A DNA stretch of 64,000 nt, taken from contig MKTJ01000077.1 of the NCBI GenBank assembly GCA_001898225.1, positions 380,352 through 444,351 of the forward strand, read 5' to 3'. The position numbers and the translations under genes are program-made. Positions 48,122 through 57,354 of this stretch are shown here, one piece after another. The stretch is from Chloroflexi bacterium 54-19. GTDB lineage: Bacteria; Chloroflexota; Chloroflexia; Chloroheliales; Chloroheliaceae. Every line of letters starts with the position of its first letter. Positions within the stretch are counted from its first letter, which is position 1. Under the pieces are notes generated by a model. The model was not told the origin of the DNA and did not search any database. It saw nothing but the letters and a program-made list of their open reading frames with translations.

Positions 48122-49813
48122 CTAGGAACCGATGGTAATGGCGGAGTTGCCGGAGATTTCGCTGCGGTTGCCGTGCGCTGCCAGCACGAACTTCTCACCG
48201 GCAGCGTGACCGCTCGCCGAGAAGTCGAAGCTGACCGTACCGGTGGCGTCCGCAAGTTTGGTGCCCAGCGAGGTGCTCTGACCGCTCTCGTCGGTGTACC
48301 AGCCTGTTACCAGTTCACCGGGAGCGAAGAAGTCGCCGGTAAAGGTCTGGGTCTGGTCCTTGGCAAGGGTGATTTGAGCCGGGTCAAAGAGCTGGACATC
48401 ACCGTTGTTGAGGTTGACATCTTCGCTACCGATGCTGAACCGGACAGCGTTGCTCCCGGCAGTCTTGCCGGAGCCGACAGCATCGTCCCATTTGACGGTG
48501 AAGCGGTCGAACTCGGTGGTTTCGGTGGCGTCGGCGGCAGGTCTGAGGACGACGGTGGCGGAAACGACCGCGTTGACATCGAGGTCAGGGAAGTTGACGA
48601 CGATGAAAGGGTTGGCGGGGTCACTTCCAATCTCGCTGACCCAGGCACCTGGTTCCTCGAACGAGGCGTACCCGATGACAAGGGAAGGGTCGAAGGGGAA
48701 CTTGGCCTGGACGGAGTGAGCCTTGCCGTAGCCGATGTTCTTGACAGTAAGGGTGTAGGTGACATCGGTGTTTTCGCTATCAGTGACGACGCGGTCGGGC
48801 GAGACACGAAGTTGAGCGACGAGGTCGGCGGGCGGCTCAGGGGTATTGTTGTCGCCATAACAGGTCGTGATGTTAGCGGTAGCAGTATCACCGGCCATAC
48901 TACCCTGGTTGGTAATTTTGAAAGTAGGGTTACCATAGATTGTAATTGTGGCCAATTCATCGAAACACTGGCCGAGAGCACCACCGGCCTGGAAGGTCAG
49001 GCTGATAATTTTGGACTCCCCGGCTGCGAGGCCATCAAGCTGGCAATAGATACCATCCTGGGGCGGAGCGCCGTTATTAATGCCCTTGATAGGGTTCCCG
49101 CCCTGTTCCAGGGTGCAGTTTTGCAGGTCCGCGGAAAGGTAGGTCAAACCGGCCGGGATGGCGTTGAAAACATCAACCGAACCTACCGGGTAAGCCCCAT
49201 TATTTTTCACTACCAGTTGATAAGTCAGGGTGCTATTGGGCAAAATCCGGGAAGGCCCCTTGATAGAGATAGTCGTATTGGTAGGGATGTGGGTTATAAC
49301 GCTATTGCTGTACTTGTTAACGATCACAGGCACCGTGGTAACTACCTGGGCTTCATTAAATATATAATAACCTGGTGTAGCGTTATTGTTTATAGTGGCT
49401 ACGACAGCGATAGTGGCAGAGACGTCTTGCACTAAAGCGCCGGTTAGACAACTAACTGTTCCAGACGTTTCCGAGCAGCTGAAAGCCACGCCTCCACCTG
49501 TCCCTGAGGTCTGGGTGGCCGAAACATAGGTCAAACCATAGGGTAAGGAATATATTACGCTAGTAGGCCCAATGAAAGTAGTATTGACCGCTTTTACCGT
49601 GATATTATAGGTAATGGTGTCACCAATGTTAGCGGTTTCCGGCCCGGTCATTGAAATTTCAACGTCACCAGCAGGAGGTTGAGCATGCGCAGTGGAAGGA
49701 CCCATCTGACCGAGGAATAATCCGCTAAGCAGCACGAAAACTAGCAAAAGAGTTCCAAGTCCCCTGGAACTCTTTAAGGTTCCTATTTTGGAACCAGAGG
49801 TTGTCTTATTCAA
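48122..49813 (-). CDS. Secreted DUF11-repeat surface protein
   Basis: A 563-residue exported protein. The TTG start at 49813 has AAGGAG 6 nt upstream. Residues 1-45 form a signal peptide (basic start, then LGTLLLVFVLLSGLFLG, cleavage after AHA). Three Ig-like DUF11 units follow: EISMTGPETANIGDTITYNI, ISIKGPSRILPNSTLTYQLV and QLRVSPDRVVTDSENTDVTY. A C-terminal beta domain has TQTFTGDFFAPGELVTGWYT. No sortase motif or membrane anchor is seen. It is likely a cell-surface or extracellular structural or adhesive protein. Confidence 0.87.
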   Translation of the reverse strand: MNKTTSGSKIGTLKSSRGLGTLLLVFVLLSGLFLGQMGPSTAHAQPPAGDVEISMTGPETANIGDTITYNITVKAVNTTFIGPTSVIYSLPYGLTYVSATQTSGTGGGVAFSCSETSGTVSCLTGALVQDVSATIAVVATINNNATPGYYIFNEAQVVTTVPVIVNKYSNSVITHIPTNTTISIKGPSRILPNSTLTYQLVVKNNGAYPVGSVDVFNAIPAGLTYLSADLQNCTLEQGGNPIKGINNGAPPQDGIYCQLDGLAAGESKIISLTFQAGGALGQCFDELATITIYGNPTFKITNQGSMAGDTATANITTCYGDNNTPEPPADLVAQLRVSPDRVVTDSENTDVTYTLTVKNIGYGKAHSVQAKFPFDPSLVIGYASFEEPGAWVSEIGSDPANPFIVVNFPDLDVNAVVSATVVLRPAADATETTEFDRFTVKWDDAVGSGKTAGSNAVRFSIGSEDVNLNNGDVQLFDPAQITLAKDQTQTFTGDFFAPGELVTGWYTDESGQSTSLGTKLADATGTVSFDFSASGHAAGEKFVLAAHGNRSEISGNSAITIGS

Positions 49814-50147
49814 AATCTTCTCCTTGAAGGTTAAATAAAAGCTAGACCTCCCGACGGTGCATTGAGAGGTCCGATATTTCTTTACAGGGCAAAAGGCAGT
49901 CAAAAATTAAAGCACTGGTTCCTCGAGCTTGAACCGTTGGTGCTTGAATCTGGTGATGATAAAAATAACCAGAATTTGAATAAATTATTGCCGAATATTG
50001 AGTGAAGAAATAACTATTAAAGCTGGTTTATTTCTGTTTAATAATCCGGTTAATTTGTTTTTATTTTAAGCTTACCAGTTTTTTAAAAACATAGGTATTT
50101 AGTACCAAACTTACTACCAATTTTTAATACCCGTAATAATTCAGGGA
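49814..50147. other. AT-rich gap between the ABC-F and DUF11 genes
   Basis: The region must hold the end of the ABC-F transcript and the promoter of the DUF11 gene. A 6-bp stem GACCTC/GAGGTC (49845-49850 with 49866-49871) sits in the probable DUF11 leader, about 30 bp before its start. A weak TTGACT-like box lies at 49903-49898 on the minus strand. No further gene is visible. Confidence 0.4.
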
Positions 50148-51815
50148 TTAAGTGGTAGAAGTCAGGAGTGACGCCTCATAATCAGCCAGGTCATAGTACT
50201 GGGCTAAACGGTGGTCGACAATTGCCCAGATGCGCTCCGCAAACTCCTCCACGAAATAACGGTCGTGGACTACGGCCAGGATAGTACCTTCAAAGTTTTC
50301 CAGGGCTTGCTCGAATTGCTCCCGCGACTTGATGTCCAGGTGATTGAGCGGCTCATCCAGTAGTAAGAAGTTCACCTTGCTCAAGACTAACCGGGCCAGT
50401 ACCAACCGGGCCCGCTCGCCGTAGCTTAAATCCTTTACCAGGGTAAAGACTTCATCCCCCTGGAACAGGAAAAAGTGCAAGTAATTGCGGGCTTCCGTTT
50501 CGGAAATCGCAGCGACCTCCCGGACGGCTTCCAACGCGGTAATCTCCGGTTTTAAACCTTCCTGCTCCTGGGAAAAGTAGCCGGTCCGTACATTCGCGCC
50601 CAGGCGGACCCGCCCGCTATCCGGCGCAAGTTCCCCGCCGATAATCCGCAACAAGGTTGTCTTGCCAGAACCGTTCGGCCCCAGTAGCGCCACCCGTTCG
50701 CCCTGCCTTATTTCAGCCCGCACTCCCTCGAACAAGACTCGGTCATCAAAGCTTTTGCTCACCCCATCCAGGGCCAGGACTTGCTGCCCGCTGACCGGGG
50801 CCTGGCCGAAATCGAGTTTCATGTGCCAGCTCTGCTTCGGCTTCTCGATTTTTTCCTCGCTGTTGAGCAGTTTTTCCAGCTTGCGTTCGCGGACTTTCGC
50901 GGTCCGGGCGCCTCGCTTGGCCTTCTTTAACAGCCAGAAATCAATCGTTTGATGTTCCATGTTGGCGGAGCGCTGCTTCATATCGCGGATATTTTCTTCG
51001 ATAGCCGCGATTTTTTCCTGCTGCCGCTGGTAGTCGTCCATCTGTTTTTGCCAGAGGCGCCCCATCTCGGCCAGGTATTCGCTATAGTTGCCGCCAAACT
51101 CGGCCAGGTTATGAGTAAGTTCGTCGAGCGCAAGGATTTTGCCGACCAGGGCATCAATAAAGGCCCGGTCGTGCGAGATAATCAGGACGGTGCCCCGGTA
51201 CTGCCGGATAAAATCTTCCAACCAGGCCAGGGCGGTAATGTCGAGGTGGTTGGTCGGTTCGTCCAGCAACAGCAAATCGGGTTGAGCCAGGAGCAACCGG
51301 GCCAGTCCGAGCCGGGTTTTCTGACCCCCGCTCAATACCGCTACCGGGGAGGTTTCGTCGAGGTGAGACAGCCCTAATCCGGCCAGCACCTGCGAAAGGC
51401 GGGCTTGCGCGGTATAGGCGTCCAGCCGCTCGGCTTCGTCCAGGGCCTCGGAATACTGTTCCATCACCATGTCGTATTCGTCGGGCGAAACGGTAGCGAT
51501 GGCCTGGCCCAGTTGTTCGATCTCGGCCAGAATATCGAGGGCCGGGCCAATGGTTTCCCCGATAACCTGCCCGACGGTCGCGCCAGGCTCGTAAATCAGG
51601 GCCTGGGAAAGATAACCCAGGCGCGCCGAAGGTTCCAGCCAGACATTGCCTTTGTCCGGGGTTTCAAGACCCGCTATTATTCTTAAAAGGGTTGATTTTC
51701 CGGCCCCATTCGGGCCAATCAGGCCGACTCGTTCGCCCCGGTGCAGGGAGAAGTTGATTTTGTCGAGGATAACGGCGTCGCCATAGCTTTTGCTAAGGTT
51801 AGTTACTTTGAGCAT
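50148..51815 (-). CDS. ABC-F family ATPase
   Basis: A 555-residue soluble protein with two ABC domains and no membrane part. Domain 1: GPNGAGKSTLLRIIAGL (Walker A), VLSGGQKTRLGLARLLLAQP, LLLLDEPTNHLD. A charged linker of about 90 residues (DYQRQQEKIAAIEENIRDMK, RERKLEKLLNSEEK) follows. Domain 2: GPNGSGKTTLLRIIGG, with signature LSYGERARL (Tyr in place of Gly) and LLLDEPLNHLD. ABC-F proteins act on the ribosome, some in translation, some in antibiotic resistance. The subgroup cannot be fixed, but the structured leader suggests antibiotic or translation-linked control. Confidence 0.93.
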   Translation of the reverse strand: MLKVTNLSKSYGDAVILDKINFSLHRGERVGLIGPNGAGKSTLLRIIAGLETPDKGNVWLEPSARLGYLSQALIYEPGATVGQVIGETIGPALDILAEIEQLGQAIATVSPDEYDMVMEQYSEALDEAERLDAYTAQARLSQVLAGLGLSHLDETSPVAVLSGGQKTRLGLARLLLAQPDLLLLDEPTNHLDITALAWLEDFIRQYRGTVLIISHDRAFIDALVGKILALDELTHNLAEFGGNYSEYLAEMGRLWQKQMDDYQRQQEKIAAIEENIRDMKQRSANMEHQTIDFWLLKKAKRGARTAKVRERKLEKLLNSEEKIEKPKQSWHMKLDFGQAPVSGQQVLALDGVSKSFDDRVLFEGVRAEIRQGERVALLGPNGSGKTTLLRIIGGELAPDSGRVRLGANVRTGYFSQEQEGLKPEITALEAVREVAAISETEARNYLHFFLFQGDEVFTLVKDLSYGERARLVLARLVLSKVNFLLLDEPLNHLDIKSREQFEQALENFEGTILAVVHDRYFVEEFAERIWAIVDHRLAQYYDLADYEASLLTSTT

Positions 51816-51989
51816 ATTTAATTCTTTCTTTATAAGCTAATTTTTCCAAAAACCGGACAACCACAAATTGCCAGGGGCAAAGCGGTTGCTTAAATTTTGC
51901 TATTAAAAGAAAGAATTACCTCAAAGTTCACCATTCCTACTAAAGCCAGTAACGGAGACGGTCCGAATTACGCCGTGGTGGCCGTCTCG
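51816..51989 (-). promoter_or_regulatory. Structured leader of the ABC-F gene
   Basis: About 170 nt of transcribed leader. It contains a hairpin near the 5' end (GAGACGG/CCGTCTC, about 51954-51988), a 14-codon uORF (51934-51890) and, directly after its stop, a second structure: outer CAACC/GGTTG with inner TTGCC/GGCAA. The region 52005-52241 upstream holds no convincing gene. Confidence 0.45.
51890..51934 (-). CDS. Possible 14-residue leader peptide upstream of the ABC-F gene
   Basis: ATG to TAA encoding MVNFEVILSFNSKI. A GGA lies directly before ATG, a poor spacing for a Shine-Dalgarno. Its stop touches the base of a downstream hairpin, the usual layout of translational attenuators. Confidence 0.3.
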   Translation of the reverse strand: MVNFEVILSFNSKI

Positions 51990-51995
51990 CCCAAT

Positions 51996-52004
51996 ATTAT
52001 AACA
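51996..52004 (-). promoter_or_regulatory. Extended -10 promoter element of the ABC-F gene
   Basis: On the minus strand, TGT (52004-52002) followed by TATAAT (52001-51996), with no clear -35. Confidence 0.55.
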
Positions 52005-52241
52005 TAGGCCGCAAGAGAGTATATTGGACTTTGGTAGTAAAACAGGGGCGACTGCAAAATCGTTGAACGTTGTTCCGAAATGCGCCGATAATGAATAACA
52101 CAGCCGCCATTTTGTCATACCGTGCGTAACACGCGCCCGCAGGGTGTCTCCGATCCGTAGGACAATATCACAATCGTGAGCATGACAATTTTGTCGAACT
52201 TTGCTTTTCACCTTGAGCCTGATAAATCCTTTTTTAGGAGG

Positions 52242-52871
52242 TTAAGCCAGGTCGGGTAATAGGAAGCTCGAAACCAGTTGTTGCCCTGTCCAGGCCAGGT
52301 CGGCGGCAGGTTCCTTACTTACAGCCTGCAAACTGATGCCGGAAAGAAGGGCGATTATGGCGGTAGCCGCCTGGGCCGGTTCAATATCGGGCCGGAAAAG
52401 GGTTTGCTTGACCCCGGCCTTATAAATTCCTTCGAGGTTACTTTGCCAGCGCCCGTGAATCTGTCCAACGATTTTACGCACCGCTTCGTCCCGGTGCGCC
52501 CGCAGTTGGAGTTCGTGCAGGGCTACAAATAAATCCGGCACCCGCTCAAGCTGATACTGCATATCTTGAAAGACCTGGCGCAACTGTTGGTCCGGGGATG
52601 TAACAGAGCTTTCGCCTACCGGGGCCGTAACGGATAAAAATTGCTGGAAGATTTCCTCGCCTACCGCGTAAATCAAATCCTCTTTGGTCGGGAAATAATA
52701 GTGTAGAGTGGCGATGTTTATCCCGGCTAAGTCGGCCACGTCGCGTACTCGCAACCCTTCAAAGCCTCGTTCGGCCAGCAAAGTCAGGGCAATCCGGGCC
52801 AGGGTGTTCTGGCGGTTGGTGCCTTTGGTCCTTTTGGCGTTACTCACTCCAGTTACAGCCGTTTCGCTCAT
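52242..52871 (-). CDS. TetR/AcrR family transcriptional regulator
   Basis: A 209-residue repressor. The helix-turn-helix is at residues ~17-63 (RQNTLARIALTLLAERGFEG, VADLAGINIATLHYYFPTKE). The C-terminal ligand domain is helical (LLSGISLQAVSKEPA region). It is preceded by a consensus promoter flanked by two palindromic sites, so it most likely represses itself. The divergent LLM oxidoreductase gene starts ~250 bp away and may be a target. Ligand unknown. Confidence 0.93.
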   Translation of the reverse strand: MSETAVTGVSNAKRTKGTNRQNTLARIALTLLAERGFEGLRVRDVADLAGINIATLHYYFPTKEDLIYAVGEEIFQQFLSVTAPVGESSVTSPDQQLRQVFQDMQYQLERVPDLFVALHELQLRAHRDEAVRKIVGQIHGRWQSNLEGIYKAGVKQTLFRPDIEPAQAATAIIALLSGISLQAVSKEPAADLAWTGQQLVSSFLLPDLA

Positions 52872-52898
52872 TTAAAACCCCTTTTCGCACTAATCATT

Positions 52899-52959
52899 CA
52901 AGCAACTGCTTGGTCCTCATTATAAAACCAGTTAACCGGCCTGTCAAGCAATTGCTTGA
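52899..52959 (-). promoter_or_regulatory. tetR-type promoter with two palindromic operators
   Basis: On the minus strand: TTGACA (52947-52942), a 17-bp spacer, TATAAT (52924-52919). TCAAGCAATTGCTTGA (52944-52959) is a perfect 16-bp palindrome over the -35; CAAGCAACTGCTTG (52899-52912) is a near copy over the start site. Centres are 46 bp apart. Confidence 0.88.
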
Positions 52960-53117
52960 TTACAAAATTGGGTCTTAATACCAGGTTTCAACGGTGGTAA
53001 AGTAGGCAGGGAAGAAATATAATAAGGGCCGGAGCAGGGTATAACTCTTGCTGTACTTTTTTACCCTAAAACAGCCCGGCGGGGATGGTAGCAGGTTTAT
53101 GGCAGGTAGGGAGAAAT

Positions 53118-54095
53118 ATGGCCGTAAAGTTTGGCGCATTTGTGCCGCAAGGGTGGCGCATGGACCTGGCCGGGATAACCGACCCGGTGGAGAAATACGA
53201 AACCTTAACCTCGGTCGCGGTCGAGGCGGAAAATCTTTGCTTTGACTCGGTCTGGGTCTACGACCATTTCCAGACCGTCCCCGAACCTATCCTGGAAACG
53301 ACCTTTGAAGCCTGGACCATTATGGCGGCCCTGGCCCGTGACACCTCTAAGGTCAAACTCGGCCAGCTTGTCACCTGCAACCTTTACCGGCCCCCGGCCA
53401 TGCTTGCTAAAATCGTTTCGACCGTAGATGTTTTGAGCCATGGCCGGTCTATACTTGGCCTGGGGGCAGGCTGGGACCAGCGAGAGTACGAGGCTTACGG
53501 TTACCCTCTGCCCTACCCGCCCACCAGCGAACGCCTGAAAATGCTTGGTGAAGCCGCCCAGGTAATTCTGAAACTCTGGACCGAGCCAAAAGCCAGCTTT
53601 GAAGGGCAATATTACCGCTTAAGTAATGCAATCAATGAGCCCAAAGGAGTCCAAAAACCACACGTCCCGCTCTGGATTGGCGGGGCCGGGGAGCAGGTTA
53701 CTCTCAAACTGGTGGCGCGCTATGGGGACGCCTGTAACCTCACCGACAGCACCGACCCTGAATTTTACCGTCGCAAGTTCGCGGTCCTGCGCAAGCACTG
53801 CCAGGACGTGGGCCGCGATTACGACCGGATTCGCAAGACGGCCAGCTTTACCGTCTTTGCCGCTCCTACCGAAACTGAACTGGAAAAGATAACTGCCAGG
53901 GCCAGGGGTGGACGGAGCCTGGAAGAACTCGGCAAAGGCAGTGCCGTCGGGACGCCCGCCCGGTTGATAGAAGTCTTTAAGGGGATGATTGACGCGGGTG
54001 TCGAATATTTCGCGCTTTATTTCAACGAACCAGCTAAAATGGAAAGTATGCGGCTTTTCGCCAAAGAGGTTATGCCTGCCCTGCAAGCGGTCTGA
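53118..54095 (+). CDS. LLM class F420-dependent oxidoreductase
   Basis: A 325-residue luciferase-like TIM-barrel protein. It starts MAVKFGAFVPQGWRMDLAGI; GGGAG lies 6 nt before ATG at 53118, and the frame to 53085 is less likely. Blocks: FDSVWVYDHFQTVPEPILET, VKLGQLVTCNLYRPPAMLAK, GRSILGLGAGWDQREYEAYG and KPHVPLWIGGAGEQVTLKLV. The closest type uses coenzyme F420, as in Actinobacteria and Chloroflexota, though FMN use cannot be excluded. It is 55 bp before malQ; a TATAAT at 53018-53023 may be its -10. Confidence 0.9.
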   Translation: MAVKFGAFVPQGWRMDLAGITDPVEKYETLTSVAVEAENLCFDSVWVYDHFQTVPEPILETTFEAWTIMAALARDTSKVKLGQLVTCNLYRPPAMLAKIVSTVDVLSHGRSILGLGAGWDQREYEAYGYPLPYPPTSERLKMLGEAAQVILKLWTEPKASFEGQYYRLSNAINEPKGVQKPHVPLWIGGAGEQVTLKLVARYGDACNLTDSTDPEFYRRKFAVLRKHCQDVGRDYDRIRKTASFTVFAAPTETELEKITARARGGRSLEELGKGSAVGTPARLIEVFKGMIDAGVEYFALYFNEPAKMESMRLFAKEVMPALQAV

Positions 54096-54150
54096 GTTTA
54101 TGGGCCGCCGGGAGCTACTTTTATTTTTATTGTAGAAAGGGTGTATAACA

Positions 54151-55707
54151 ATGGAATTTCCCCGGTCGAGCGGTATTTTACTCCACCCCACCTCGCTACC
54201 TGGCCGCTTCGGAATGGGCGACCTGGGCGATAACAGTTTCCGGTTTGTAGATTTCCTGGCAGCAGCAGGCCAACAACTCTGGCAAATCCTACCCCTCGGC
54301 CCCACCGGGTACGGTGATTCCCCCTACCAGTGTTTCTCGGCATTTGCGGGCAACCCGCTCCTGATTAGTCTCGACAAACTGGTTGAGCAGGGGTTCCTTC
54401 CCGGCGAGGCGGTGGCGAACCTACCCACTTTCCCGGCCACGCACGTCGATTTCGGCCCGGTCATCCAGGCGAAAAATGCCCTGTTAAACCAGGCTATCGC
54501 CGGGTTCAAGGAACGAGCCACTCCCGACCAGCGCCGCGATTTTGAGGGTTTTAGCGAAGCCAACAAGGCTTGGCTCGATGATTACGCCCTGTTTATGGCC
54601 CTGAAGGACAGTCACGGCGGGGCTACCTGGAGCAGTTGGGAACTCGATTTAGTCCAACGCCAGCCCGAAGCCCTCCAGAAGGCCAGGGAAGATTTGGCCG
54701 GGCAAATCGAAGGCTACAAATTTTTACAGTGGGTCTTTTTCAACCAGTGGTACTGGGTCAAGACCTACGCCAACAGCAAGGGCATCAAAATTATCGGTGA
54801 TATCCCGATTTTTGTGGCCTATGACAGCGCCGATGTATGGAGTAACCCCGAACTCTTTTTCCTGGATGAAAAAGGACAGCCGACCGTTGTAGCAGGGGTC
54901 CCGCCGGACTATTTTAGTGCGACCGGCCAGTTATGGGGCAACCCGCTCTATCGCTGGGATACCCTTGCCCGGAACGGCTACGATTGGTGGATTCGCCGTT
55001 TGAGGATGATTCTAAACCAGGTGGATATTGTGCGGCTCGATCACTTCCGGGGTTTCGAGGATTACTGGGCGGTCCCGGCCACCGATTCGAACGCTATCAA
55101 CGGGCGCTGGATGAAAGGCCCCAGCGCGGCCTTCTTCGAGACCTTGCAAAATGTCCTGGGCGATTTGCCGATTATCGCGGAAGACCTCGGCCAGATTAGC
55201 CGCAGGGTCATGCGCCTGCGTGATACCTTCCAACTGCCCGGCATGAAGATTTTACATTTCGCCTTCGGGGCCGGGTCGTCCAACCCCTATCTGCCGCACA
55301 ACTTCGAACGCAACACCATCGTCTATACAGGGAGTCACGATAACGATACGACTGTCGGTTGGTTCAGCCAGTTGTCAGAGCAGGAACAGGCCGAGATTTT
55401 CAAATATATCGGGTTCGATAGTGGCGACATCGCCTACGACTTTATCCGGTTGGCTTTTCGTTCGGTCGCCAATGTCGCGGTCGTCCCGCTGCAAGACTAC
55501 TTGCGCCTGGGCACCGAAGCCCGTATGAATTATCCGGGCCGGGCCTCCGGCAACTGGGGCTGGCGGTTCGAGGAAAATGCCCTCACGCCGGAACTGGCGG
55601 GTCAAATTTATGAAGTAACCGAGCTTTACGGGCGTACCTATAAGCCCGCCGAGCCTGAAAACCCCGACGAAGACGCCATGGTGGACATGGCCGTCAAGAA
55701 GAAATAG
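54151..55707 (+). CDS. malQ: 4-alpha-glucanotransferase (amylomaltase)
   Basis: A 518-residue GH77 enzyme that transfers maltosyl units between alpha-1,4-glucans and releases glucose. Blocks: MEFPRSSGILLHPTSLPGRF, QQLWQILPLGPTGYGDSPYQ, IIGDIPIFVAYDSADVWSNP, the nucleophile region VDIVRLDHFRGFEDYWAVPA, the acid IIAEDLGQISRRVM, and GSHDNDTTVGWF. Length is typical for bacterial GH77 of the short type. AGAAAGG precedes ATG. It begins an operon-like run with the GH13 amylase and isocitrate dehydrogenase genes. Confidence 0.96.
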   Translation: MEFPRSSGILLHPTSLPGRFGMGDLGDNSFRFVDFLAAAGQQLWQILPLGPTGYGDSPYQCFSAFAGNPLLISLDKLVEQGFLPGEAVANLPTFPATHVDFGPVIQAKNALLNQAIAGFKERATPDQRRDFEGFSEANKAWLDDYALFMALKDSHGGATWSSWELDLVQRQPEALQKAREDLAGQIEGYKFLQWVFFNQWYWVKTYANSKGIKIIGDIPIFVAYDSADVWSNPELFFLDEKGQPTVVAGVPPDYFSATGQLWGNPLYRWDTLARNGYDWWIRRLRMILNQVDIVRLDHFRGFEDYWAVPATDSNAINGRWMKGPSAAFFETLQNVLGDLPIIAEDLGQISRRVMRLRDTFQLPGMKILHFAFGAGSSNPYLPHNFERNTIVYTGSHDNDTTVGWFSQLSEQEQAEIFKYIGFDSGDIAYDFIRLAFRSVANVAVVPLQDYLRLGTEARMNYPGRASGNWGWRFEENALTPELAGQIYEVTELYGRTYKPAEPENPDEDAMVDMAVKKK

Positions 55708-55784
55708 AGGAGGTCGAGGTGGTGGGTCGTTGACGGCCCACTGGCTTTTGTGCCTATAAAAAATAGGAAAAGGAGAGCTGTCAA

Positions 55785-57332
55785 TTGACCGAACAGAATC
55801 AAGAAAACATGCCGACCATTAATCCATCGGTGGATGCGCCTTTCGAGTCTCCGGTTGAGGCTAAAACCCCGGAATGGGTCAAGGATGCGATTTTTTACCA
55901 GATTTTCCCGGACCGTTTCGCCCGGTCCCAGGCTGTCGCAAAACCGTCCAACCTGGAAAGCTGGGATTCTTTGCCTACGCCGGATGGCTTTAAGGGGGGA
56001 GACCTGCTGGGGGTGGCCGAGAAGATTGATTACCTGGCCGACCTGGGGATTACAGCCCTCTACTTGAACCCGATTTTTGCCTCGGCCTCCAATCACCGCT
56101 ATCACACCTTCGATTATTTCCAGGTGGACCCGCTCCTGGGCGGCAACGAAGCCCTGCGTAAACTGCTCGATGTGGCCCATACACGAGGTATCCAGGTCGT
56201 GCTGGATGGTGTCTTTAACCACGCCAGCCGGGGTTTTTTCCAGTTCAACCACGCCCTGGAAGTCGGCCCGGCCTCGCCCTACATCGACTGGTTTCACATC
56301 CACGGTTTCCCCCTAAACGCCTATGGTGGTGGCGATGCCAATTACGAATCCTGGGTGGGGCTGCCCGCCCTGCCCAAGTTTAATACCGACACCCAGGCCG
56401 TCCGCGAGTTTTTGTGGTCGGTCGGTCGGCATTGGCTCGAATTTGGCATTGACGGCTGGCGGCTTGACGTTCCCGACGAGATAAACGACGATGAGTTCTG
56501 GCGGGAGTTTCGCCGCCAGGTCAAGTCGGTCAACCCGGAAGCTTATATCTGCGGGGAAATCTGGCTGGAAGCGCACCGCTGGTTAAAGGGTGATATGTTC
56601 GATAGTGTCATGAACTATCTTTTTACCAGGGCCTGTATTTCATTCTTTATAAAAGATATAGACGAGAAAACCCTTGAAGGGACCGCCTATGTCGGGCGCA
56701 CTACCCGGCATGACGCAGCCAGTTTTGGCGAAACTATCCAAAGTCTGTTAAAGTTATATCCGGCTGAAATCACCGCTGCCCAGCTAAATTTGCTGGACAG
56801 CCACGATACGTCCCGCTTCGTGACTACGGCCAGGGGCGACGAAACGGCCTTGCGCCTTGCCACCATCTTTCAGATGTGTTTTCCCGGCGCGCCATGCGTC
56901 TATTACGGGGACGAAATTGGCTTGCCGGGCGGGCGCGACCCCGATTGTCGCCGGGCTTTTCCCTGGGACGAGTCGAAGTGGAACAAAGGGCTTTTAGGCT
57001 TTTACAAAAAGATAATCGAGGTGCGTAAGGCCCACCCGGCGTTACGGCGCGGTTCGTTCGAGCAACTTTACGCCAGGGATATGCTCTATGTCTTTGGCCG
57101 GGCCACCGATAAGGAAAAGTTACTTGTAGCGCTCAATACCGGGGACCAATCCGTAAAAATCCCCACCCTGACCGGCAACTCTTTCTTGCCGGAAGGCGCT
57201 TTGCTGCTTGATTTGCTTGAGGATGGCAGGGAACGCAAGGCTTACCGGGTCGGGCCGGATGGCACTATCGAAGGTTTAGAGTTAGGGGCACGCAGCGGCG
57301 CAGTGCTTGAAGTTATCCGGCTGGTTCAATAG
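55785..57332 (+). CDS. GH13 alpha-amylase family protein (neopullulanase/cyclomaltodextrinase-like)
   Basis: A 515-residue cytoplasmic GH13 enzyme. The TTG start at 55785 follows AAGGAGAG by about 9 nt. After a 30-residue tail come WVKDAIFYQIFPDRFARSQ, ITALYLNPIFASASNHRYHT, VVLDGVFNHASRGF, the nucleophile FGIDGWRLDVPDEI, the acid YICGEIWLEAHRW, and the transition-state LLDSHDTSRF. The short N-terminal region lacks the full CBM34-like domain of dimeric neopullulanases. It would shorten maltodextrins for MalQ, encoded 77 bp upstream. Confidence 0.93.
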   Translation: MTEQNQENMPTINPSVDAPFESPVEAKTPEWVKDAIFYQIFPDRFARSQAVAKPSNLESWDSLPTPDGFKGGDLLGVAEKIDYLADLGITALYLNPIFASASNHRYHTFDYFQVDPLLGGNEALRKLLDVAHTRGIQVVLDGVFNHASRGFFQFNHALEVGPASPYIDWFHIHGFPLNAYGGGDANYESWVGLPALPKFNTDTQAVREFLWSVGRHWLEFGIDGWRLDVPDEINDDEFWREFRRQVKSVNPEAYICGEIWLEAHRWLKGDMFDSVMNYLFTRACISFFIKDIDEKTLEGTAYVGRTTRHDAASFGETIQSLLKLYPAEITAAQLNLLDSHDTSRFVTTARGDETALRLATIFQMCFPGAPCVYYGDEIGLPGGRDPDCRRAFPWDESKWNKGLLGFYKKIIEVRKAHPALRRGSFEQLYARDMLYVFGRATDKEKLLVALNTGDQSVKIPTLTGNSFLPEGALLLDLLEDGRERKAYRVGPDGTIEGLELGARSGAVLEVIRLVQ

Positions 57333-57354
57333 CCGGTTGTAAGGAGTTTCTTAA

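Noticed and set aside
48173..49435. Plus-strand ORF of 420 codons
   Set aside because: Antisense to the DUF11 surface protein; biased Asp/Gly/Val composition typical of shadows.
51921..52211. Minus-strand ORF of 96 codons upstream of the ABC-F gene
   Set aside because: It spans the TATAAT promoter and leader hairpin, has no good Shine-Dalgarno and no family resemblance; more likely a regulatory region.
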